Of a stretch of 64,000 bases of DNA, positions 56,101-64,000 are shown one piece after another. The DNA is from Siphonodentalium dalli. Its lineage: Eukaryota > Mollusca > Scaphopoda > Gadilida > Siphonodentaliidae. A model generated the notes under the pieces. That model was given only the letters and a program-made list of their open reading frames with translations, had not been told where the DNA came from and made no database searches. The stretch is from NCBI GenBank assembly GCA_032622095.1, contig CP136066.1, positions 48,394,911 through 48,458,910 on the forward strand, in the 5' to 3' direction. The position numbers and the translations under genes are program-made. Numbering within the stretch: the first letter of the stretch is position 1; the number at the start of each line of letters is the position of its first letter.

Positions 56101-56496
56101 TTGTTGTTGTTGTTGTAGCTTGTTGATATAGAGTGCAGTCCCTTGCTAGCTACGCTGGACTGAACGCTGTTATATCACACATGGATTGAGAGGAAATAAC
56201 TTTTTTTAAATTTGTTTATTATTTAAGACGTTTGTCCGTTACAATTCAGTTTGAATTTTTCTGCGAAACCGAACATTCCATATATTCATTTGAACATTGG
56301 ATTGACACATAGAAATAGTTTAAATGATGAATTTAGTGGTGCAGACCCTCCACGCCTGATTAGTTATTTTTAGAACTGATATTATGATAGAATTTAAGAA
56401 CAACACCACATCTGCACACCCTCTGACGCATTCATCAACCAAGAAAAACACGATGTTTTAAGTTAATTAATGTAAGTCGGATTACAGCCGGAAAGT

Positions 56497-56570
56497 GTAA
56501 CTGCTTGTTATATTTTCTGTCTAACTTTCTTGACCAACCTTGCAAATTAGGATGGTAAAAAAAAAAATAT
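56497..56570 (+). repeat. Double-hairpin 3' tail module, copy 3
   Basis: Duplicate of 30,758-30,830 with one change in the second stem (ACCAACC against GGATGGT). Confidence 0.55.
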
Positions 56571-56616
56571 CGAGTTGTAGTTGTAAACAAAATCACCTAT
56601 TTTATTATGGTGAAGT

Positions 56617-57874
56617 TATGGGAGGCCAAATTCACATTTAATAATTAATTGTGTTTAAGTGCAATCAATTGCGCTTAAGCGCAATTGCGCAAATAATTAC
56701 TCTTAAGCACAATCAATTGCGCTTAAGCGCAATCATGGTTATATGTAACAAAACACCCCTGGTGAATAAATAGGTTTCTCCATAACTTAGCATTAACTCC
56801 TATTGACATGTCACTTCTTGGTTTCATTGGTTTGGATGGGTAGGGAGCTAGCCCAACTTCTTTATCAAAATGGCTGACTCGCAATAGTATCACCTTCTGT
56901 TTTAGTTGGAGCGATTCGTGATAGCATTATATTATCTTCGGTATATATTAGTTGGGGCTACTTGCAATAGCATTACTTTCTGTATTAGTCGGGGCGACAT
57001 TGATTTTCTTCAATTTTCGAGTATACATGCAGGCACACCATATGAGGGAAGCAAGCCCTCGGTGACACCACATTCACACTATATGATCATGGAAATACTA
57101 TAGATTTGTGCAAGAGCTGCTGATTTAATAAGAACAACTAGAGCTTCAGGACTGAGACACCAAAGCTCCAGTAATTACACACCATTTTTTGGACAGGGAT
57201 GCTGATAATATGAAAATAGGGTTTTTTCCCCCTGATTTAAGTCAATAAGTAAACCATACATACAGTAATGCTCTAATTAATCGACTCCTTAACCACAGCA
57301 GAATTATGGATAACTTTTCAGGATTTAGTCGGAAATATGGCTTGTTGCCATTCATCGGAAAGCTCTCATGCAGTGACACCGCATGCATGTATAGGATATT
57401 ACCATAGTAAAGGCTAAAATCTGTGCAAAAATACATTAAAAACATCATACAAAACATTACTAGAGTTCCGGGAAGGCGACATCAATTCTTTGGATAGAGG
57501 GATGCTGATAATATGTAATTAGGGGATTCTCCTTGTTGAACACATACTCACAGTTTGACTGTTGAGTACAGGTCAAAATTAGCCCAATGCTCATCTTGTG
57601 TTGCTAGGTGATACACCAGGTCATGCTAATAGTTTACGGGTAGGTTAGATAGTAGTCACAATTACGCTTAAGCGCAATTGATTGCGCTTAAGCGCAATTG
57701 ATTGCGCTTAAGCATAATTAATTACGCTGAAGCGTAAATGCCCTATTTGCGCTTAAGCACAATATGTGGTATTTTCGCTTAAGCGCAATTGATTGCGCTT
57801 AAGCGCAATTATTTGCACTTAAGCGCAATCAATTGCGCTTAATTCATTATTAAATGTGAATTTGGCCTCCCATA
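56617..57874. mobile_element. TIR element with palindrome arrays (family T1), copy 2
   Basis: Starts TATGGGAGGCCAAATTCAC and ends GTGAATTTGGCCTCCCATA, flanked by TGAAGT (56,611-56,616 and 57,875-57,880). The sister flank at about 30,871-30,882 shows the empty site with one TGAAGT. Palindrome arrays (TTGCGCTTAAGCGCAA) lie at about 56,645-56,735 and 57,660-57,842. The core matches copy 1 in the reverse direction but has only one arm of its internal inverted repeat. No transposase is recognisable. Confidence 0.92.
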
Positions 57875-58936
57875 TGAAGTCCATATACACAATGCATATG
57901 TTATATTCACTCAGAAGTATTTCAATGTTGGCAAAAAAGATGGGAGGCAGATAGATAGCCATGGGCACTATTTTATGATCTTGCTTTCGACTATGCTGCT
58001 ACTACCATGCCACTATTATATGTTGGGATATGTTAAAGAGTAATTGCTACAAAGAACCATGCTTATATAATTTGTGTCATATATTATTCCGATTTATTTA
58101 CTTTATTTTTTTACTTGGGGGGGGTGGTGCATGGGTCGCAAAAGTTGACGCAGGTAAAACTAAGACATTTGGACGGGATGGTGGGTGATCAGGGAGCAAA
58201 TTTGTTGTTTTTGACCTTAGCATGCAGTGTCTGTATTTTCTTTCAAGAACCACCCTCCCTCCCTGTTTTAATACGAATATTTTAAGAAATATAATTTATT
58301 GGTAGTTTTGGACGTGAATTTTCCAAGATCATGCCATGAATCTCTTCTCTGACTACGCCCGCACGATGTAGCCAGAGTAGAGATTGATAACATGATCTAG
58401 AATTTCCAAAAAAAATTGTTTACCAAATTTGCTTAGGAATCGAGGCAGCAAACCACCTCCTGTGAGTATGAGACTACCCTCCCCCTTCAGTTCAACAAAC
58501 ATATAAACCTGTGCCATTTAACCAATCAAGCTCCTACATTGACACCAACATATAATATGTTATCGAGCCGTGAACTGATTCTAGCAGATAAGAAGTTTGG
58601 TCTTCCGAGCGTAAACAGTAAAAATTCGTAAGCGTGACGTCACCCTTGACAGTCTTGTCATCCACAGATTTATCGCTGTTGCTTAGAAATTTCCAGAATA
58701 ATTCATCAAAAGTGACCAAACCAACTGAATATCTCTGACTTACATGTCACACAAACGCGATCTTAATCATGAAATGATATACATAACATCCATGTCCGAC
58801 TACAGGTACCTTAAATAGTGAATTAATGATATATTTTAAATACCACACCACATCCGAGCATCGCACGAGCTCCTCTTCAACCGCGAAAAATATCCTATCG
58901 TTGTGACGTTATATATATAGATTAGCGGACGGAAAA

Positions 58937-59015
58937 GTAACAGCTTGTTACTTTTACTGTCTAACTTTCTTGACCATCCTGGTAATTCGGTTGGTAAAAA
59001 TATAATAATAATAAT
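58937..59015 (+). repeat. Double-hairpin 3' tail module, copy 4
   Basis: GTAACAGCTTGTTAC is a perfect first hairpin. The second, ACCATCC/GGTTGGT, has one mismatch. It is followed by a (TAA)n-like tail. Confidence 0.6.
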
Positions 59016-60874
59016 TGTCCCTCCCATTCAATACAGGCTTTATTTGTTGTTCTTGTTATTGTTGGCTCATCTATGTGGTTGAAAGGGACTCAATGCCTTT
59101 GAAGTGCATGGGTTCATGCGAAATAACAAAAGTCTAAACAACTACCCTACTCGTATTTAAATTCGCGCAGTACTATTTTTCGTACACCAACTGCTGCACG
59201 AATTTAATACTGAGCGAAAAATAGTACGACTCCCAAGTTTGATCTAAACGACAAGTCCATATGAAATACAAGAGGGCTATTTTTTACATATATTATGAAC
59301 GGTTGAATAGACAATTGCGCCTATACATGTATGCATATACATGTATTTACATTCGGCCAACCGCTATCAAGACCATTGCCAATTTGCTCACAATACCAAA
59401 CGACAATTCATGGTAACATAGACATTGTTGAAATGCTTGTATAAGAAATACTAATATTCAAGGACGCCAGTGTGGGGGCCGTAAAATAGTTGCGAGACGT
59501 GGGGGTGTTTTTTTTTACATTGCAATTTTTTTTACACCCACCCACCCTTTCTTGCATTTTTTTTCATAAAATTTTTGACACCCACCCCAAAGCTTTATGT
59601 TGGTCCCCTCTGTAAAAACGACAAACCGCTCTATATTGGTCCCTTCTTTGAAAGACCAAATTAAATGTTACTTCCTGTTTACAAACATGTGCAAGACAAA
59701 TATTTTCTTGGCTGATAATTATGCGATAATCAGCAGTAATCAGCGATAATCTCAACTAAATTGAACTCTAAGCAATCAACAAAGGTAGAATATGATGTGA
59801 TTATATTGGTAAATTTATAACCCAGCCTATTCATCTGTGTGAGTAGATGAAAACTATGTTGAATCCCCTGGAATGACAACAAAAAATAACTAGGGCCAGT
59901 GTTAGGGCCTATAATAGAATGAAAAATTACACAAAATTAAATTTATCCTTTTTTTTCAGACATCAACCAGCATCAACTAGTAGGCCTAGAGCCTATAGTA
60001 ATACCAAAAAGGAAAATGTGCATATGAACCAGTGTACGAATTAGCTTTTATGTATGCCTGCTTGACCACCGACCCGACCTCGCATTACGACTTAGGACTA
60101 GGCCTAAAATAATGTTTAACCCTTTGAGTTTGAACGCGGATGGTCAATTTAGTGCCAAATCCATATACACGGATGTGCACTTTAGTAACATGTGACCGTG
60201 GAGACGAGGTCACAGTAAGCGTAACGTCATTGTGTTGGTGTAGGGAAGATAACTCCAATTTGGTCTTCTGTTTACAGTATACCGGCTGTACTCTTGATTT
60301 ACTATTATATGTCTACCTGTGTCTACTATATATTATTAACTATACATTATTCTGATACATTATGAGAATAAGCAATTTTAGTATACAAACACTGATACAA
60401 ATACTTATTCCATACATTACACTTATGCATCAACTAACTGTATGAGTAAAGAGACTGTCATGAAGTATAAGAATTATTGTAATATTCTGTCATGAGTTGT
60501 TAGCTGATATTGTCAGACTGCATTAAGTTCACCCTACCCTAGAGCTATCTGAAGTATTTTTTTTATTGAACTACACCGTGAACTAGACAATTTTCAATAT
60601 AAAAACTGCCAAGCAAGCTGAAACAGACACAATAAACAAAATTTGCGCGCAAAAAAAATCAATGAAAATTTTGGGACCCACCCCCCACAATATTCACTAT
60701 TTTTCAATTTTATATCAACTTATGGGGGTAATTATAACAGTATTGAATGTATTAGTGCTTCTCATATTGCGACAAGCCACAACATATAAACAAATATGTT
60801 TAAAACAGTTGAAAATATGTCAATGAAAAAAAAATGCAAAAAAAGTGGTCAAAAACTGTTTCCGGTCTCGGGTA

Positions 60875-61090
60875 CCATAGGTCGCCTCGCATATATAAGA
60901 GAATGCATTGGCCTAAACAAAATCTTTTTTCAACACTTTTTACCATTTTTTCTTACATTCTTTAACAATTTTATAATTTTTAATGTGTTAAGCCAATGCA
61001 TTCTCTTATATATGCGAGGCGACCTATGGTCGACTCGCATATATAAGAGAATGCATTGGCACAGGGCCCTTCTGTTGGGTAAAGGGTTAA
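60875..61090 (+). mobile_element. Twin-hairpin TTAA MITE (family M1), 5'-truncated copy 6
   Basis: Begins inside the first hairpin (CCATAGGTCGCCTCGC), keeps the second hairpin and the right end TGTTGGGTAAAGGGTTAA. The left third is missing. Confidence 0.85.
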
Positions 61091-61450
61091 CAATTTATAT
61101 TTACACACTAAGTGTTGTCATCACTAAATCCAGCATTCTGATTGGTCGGCGCCCACGTGCTAGTTGCAGTTATTTCTCGGTGATTGCGCAACGCCTCATA
61201 ACACCAAGCTCATAACACCATCGATACGTCATTGGGTTTGGAAAGACGAACGCGTAATGTTTTGGGCGCATTTGGACTCGCGCAGGATTGACTTAATACA
61301 TCATCGGGTTTCAATATAAAGAGAAATTGTTCCTATTAACTTTTGCCAAGGGTGCTATGGGATATTTTGGGCTGGTTTTGTCACGAAACACTTTTCGATT
61401 TAAATACATTTACAAAAGTGGCTTTTTCGCTAAATGTATATAAATATGTC
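61091..61450. other. No gene seen
   Basis: Contains TTCTGATTGGTCGGCG and ACGTCATTGGGTTTGG, a composition seen in some animal MITEs, but no paired ends were found. Confidence 0.35.
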
Positions 61451-61581
61451 ATGTGGACTGTTTTTATGGAGATGTAGCCGTGAGGTTAGTGGTCATAACT
61501 TCTATGTAAAATCCTTCGGATTTTACACAAGTTATGACCACTTACCTCACGGTTACATCTCCATTAAAACAGTCGACATGA
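61451..61581. repeat. Near-perfect palindrome, about 130 bp
   Basis: The left arm ATGTGGACTGTTTTTATGGA...GGTCATAACTT is answered by AAGTTATGACC...TCCATTAAAACAGTCGACAT. The apex is AAAATCCTTCGGATTTT (61,509-61,525). Only a few mismatches occur. Confidence 0.9.
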
Positions 61582-62700
61582 CAGTTAATCCTTATATAAC
61601 ACTCATTCACCATGCATACTTATTACCATTGTGTGAATTATGACTTGTTTCTCCTTGAAAATTTTAATACAAGTAACTCATATTCGTTCCTCAACCATTT
61701 TCTGATTCATATCATGTATAATTTACTGCATGCACAGCGTACGCAATACATAAAACATGGATCAATGCTATATCATTCTTGTTACTTGTGTCTTTATTTA
61801 CACAGTCCATTAAGCCAATATTGAAATTTTGCATTACTCAAAACCAAATCGTAATAGTTGGAAATTTTATTATACCAAATCCTATATATATATAGTTGGA
61901 ATTTTATGGTCTCACCCCACCCCAGTTGGTAAGATGATATTCATATATATGATTAAGTATGGTAAGTCTGAGAGAGAAGAGGAGTTGACATCAAGCGCCA
62001 GTTGGTACCCCTAGCAACGTCCGTGAGGGCCACCGCAAATTGTCCGCAATGCACAATCCGGGTGCAAGTTTTGCATGGCTCCCGTCAAGAAAAGAAGGAA
62101 ATAACCGCTATTTTATTTTTTAATTAATTAAAAAAATAATGTGTTCTTTTACGCTTATATGTACAGCAGCGTCAAAACGTCTATGGAACTTGTTTTTGGG
62201 GTAAGGATCACTGTACATTATTATTTCCACCCCTCATACCAGTCCATCACACCCTCATACCAGTCCACCACCCCTCATACCTGCCCGTAAAAAATGTTTT
62301 ACCCAACAAATTTCACAATAAATACCGGGAAAAATATCAGAATATCATAAACATTTTTATATTAAGTTTCCAACTGATGGAGTGATGGGTCAGGCAATGA
62401 CGGGCATGGCATTGAGACAACTTAGAATGTTGAGGTAAAAATATTGCATCAGCCAATATTTGCGTAAGTTGGACGTGAACACATGAGTCATTTTCAACAA
62501 TCTTTTACGCCATATCCCAGATTTATCGAAGTTTATTTGAAATTCTTTTCAACAAATATTTAACAATCAGTATAATATATCATCCAAAATAGTCTAAACA
62601 ATGTATTGTGTGATATCGACTCCCTGTGCCACACTAGTTACTTAAACAAGGAGGTTACGATAGGATGTTTAAAAACCACACCACGAATGATCACCGAATA
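61582..62700. other. No gene; short CTCATACCAGTCCA triplication at 62,226-62,286
   Basis: Three loose copies of CCCTCATACCAGTCCATCA. Nothing else is recognisable. Confidence 0.45.
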
Positions 62701-62719
62701 ATCCACTTATCAATGGACT

Positions 62720-62930
62720 TCCGCTTTAGCGGGGACTGACCCCGACAGGCAATTTGACCATCTCGTAAGGGTGGGTCACCTCTTTCGGGGTGCTCCAGCC
62801 GATATGAGTGGTCCGCAATAGCCCCGGGTCTTAAAAAAAAAAAAATGTAACACACCGTTACAATTTCTATCGTACTTTCTTGACCATCTCGGTAATTCTA
62901 GATGGTAAAATTATCCAAGTGAAATATTAT
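62720..62930 (+). repeat. SINE-like unit ending in the double-hairpin tail, copy 5
   Basis: CTCGTAAGGGTGG...CAGCCGATATGAGTGGTCCG is followed by an A run, then GTAAC-ACACC-GTTAC and ACCATCT...AGATGGT, both perfect stems. It shares its body with the unit at 63,270-63,470. Confidence 0.55.
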
Positions 62931-63079
62931 GACTGTATTCTAGTTACGTGTACCTCAAAATTAGTTCTTCTAACATTTATTTATAAATTGAGCATTTTCT
63001 GTATAATTGGTTATGTTTCTTCACGTTACACGAACAAATCATTCGCTTTTTAGCAAAGATGAGATTGCACTTTGTTCGT

Positions 63080-63470
63080 TTTGGCTGAGGTCGAGGTGTA
63101 GATACCGATGGGTAGCTATATGCTTTGGTCTGGGCCCATGCTGTGAGATGCGTCTCAAAGGGAGGTTACTCCGGACGGGACTTCCACAGGATGGGTTCGC
63201 ACCCCCAGGACGACGAGTGGACACGACTGACTGACTTCACAGACTTCCTTCGGGTTCGGAGATGATCTTACCTGGTTGTCTCGTAAGGGTGGAGCCCCCC
63301 CCCCTAAAAGGGGGCTGGGGGGGGGGGGCTTCAGCCGATAAGAGTGGTCCGTAATCCAAGAGAAGATAAAACCCACATTAAAGGGGTAAATAAAATGTAA
63401 CAAACCATTACAATTTCCATCGTACTTTTTTGACCATCTCTGTAATTCTAGATTATAAAAATTATCGAAA
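63080..63470 (+). repeat. SINE-like unit ending in the double-hairpin tail, copy 6
   Basis: Has TTGGCTGAGGTCGAGG (weak A-box-like, 63,079-63,094) and GGGTTCGCACCCCC (B-box-like, about 63,191-63,204). The shared body CTCGTAAGGGTGGAGCCC...CAGCCGATAAGAGTGGTCCG and a worn hairpin tail (ACCATCT/AGATTAT) follow. The tRNA origin is uncertain because the box spacing is wide. Confidence 0.45.
63296..63330. repeat. C-run and G-run stem with G-quadruplex potential
   Basis: A run of C followed by TAAAA, GGGGGCT and a run of twelve or more G. It can form either a C/G hairpin or a G-quadruplex. It is also a site prone to sequencing error. Confidence 0.6.
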
Positions 63471-63595
63471 ATATGTTGACTGTGACCTCAGTACATTCTG
63501 AATGTTCAATGTTTATAACTGCATGTTCTCAGTCAGGATCAGAAGGAACAGAAAGGTGGACATTTAAAGTTGATAAAATGAAACACATAAAACAT

Positions 63596-63870
63596 TAAAG
63601 GTACTCAATCCGATTAGACGCTCCTAAATTACTATTTCTTTGACTTTGGGGGTAAAAAATATTTGATTCGAGTCGAGGAACCCACCCATCAAAGCGCAGA
63701 GTGACTAGATATCGATTTTTGAGATCTATTAATTTTCGGAGATGTGGTCCACAAGTTGACAGAACCACGTGCTCAAAACGGACAAATTGCGGGTGTAAGA
63801 TGGATAACTCTAAAATCAAGTGGTTATTATTGTTAACAGTACCACTTGATTTTAGAGTTATATTACCAGG
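63596..63870. mobile_element. MITE family R1 fragment, rearranged
   Basis: Starts TTAAAGGTACTCAATCCGAT then jumps to AGTCGAGGAACCCACCCATC. It ends in a hairpin with arms AACTCTAAAATCAAGTGGT and ACCACTTGATTTTAGAGTT (63,806-63,860). Confidence 0.6.
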
Positions 63871-64000
63871 TAAAGCAAAATTATTTCTTTGTTCATTAAA
63901 GTTAAATTTTAATCCAAGTTCGTTGCACTAACGAAAATACATACAAAAACAAAGAGGCAAATTGAGGGAACTATATATATTTTCCGCCGCCAGCCCCAGA

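Larger units (their letters stand above)
54345..60743 (+). repeat. Segmental duplication: 3' flank of actin unit 3
   Basis: Collinear with 27,908-34,081. It lacks the M1 MITE of that copy and the roughly 690-bp segment after 55,565, and gains the T1 element at 56,617. No intact gene was found. Confidence 0.85.

Noticed and set aside
60796-61215. 139-codon plus-strand open frame
   Set aside because: Most of it is the truncated twin-hairpin MITE; no domain is present.
63040-63234. A 5S or tRNA gene near GGGTTCGCACCCCC
   Set aside because: The B-box-like motif lacks a correctly spaced A box and no cloverleaf can be drawn; it fits a SINE-like unit.

Overview
The window is a stretch of AT-rich, repeat-laden eukaryotic (metazoan) nuclear DNA, most likely from a marine invertebrate and plausibly a mollusc or other lophotrochozoan. 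The evidence is intron-bearing animal actin genes, GT-AG introns, tRNA-derived SINEs, Penelope-like elements, LINE fragments, and a Helitron-type element with a tetranucleotide tract and tandem core like those described from bivalves. The taxon is an inference; nothing in the window fixes the species.

The only genes I regard as intact are three tandem, same-strand actin genes. Each has a 42-codon first exon, a phase-0 intron of about 1.3 to 1.7 kb, and a 334-codon second exon (376 residues). Their start codons lie at 22,654, 36,966 and 51,438, so the spacing is about 14.3 and 14.5 kb. They sit in a segmental duplication. The long 3' flank of copy 1 (about 27,908-34,081) is repeated downstream of copy 3 (about 54,345-60,743). 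The 5' flank of copy 2 (about 34,850-36,965) is repeated almost exactly before copy 3 (about 49,310-51,437). Copy 2 keeps only a short 3' flank, which ends at a LINE fragment.

Layout. 1-1.1 kb: higher-order satellite. 1.1-5 kb: no recognisable gene, one MITE family. 5-10 kb: a hairpin MITE, a small inverted-repeat element holding a broken MADF/Myb-like exon, a TIR element with palindrome arrays, and one arm of a minisatellite foldback. 10.7-11.8 kb: Penelope-like remnant. 12.4-16.4 kb: two large minisatellites (19-bp and 42-bp units) separated by a SINE. 16.7-19.1 kb: two Penelope-like copies head to head. 21-61 kb: the actin array with its duplicated flanks and many insertions. 43-46 kb: a 2.9-kb inverted foldback. 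61-64 kb: a large palindrome and SINE-like units.

The duplicated actin units work as a natural experiment. At four places one unit holds an insertion and a sister unit shows the empty site. This gives the insertion rules directly: TTAA duplication for the twin-hairpin MITE (two cases), a 6-bp duplication for the palindrome-array TIR element, and A/T insertion without duplication for the Helitron-type element placed 68 bp after the copy 1 stop codon. The best candidates for something undescribed are the palindrome-array TIR element, the twin-hairpin MITE, and a shared double-hairpin 3' tail whose stem pairs covary between copies.
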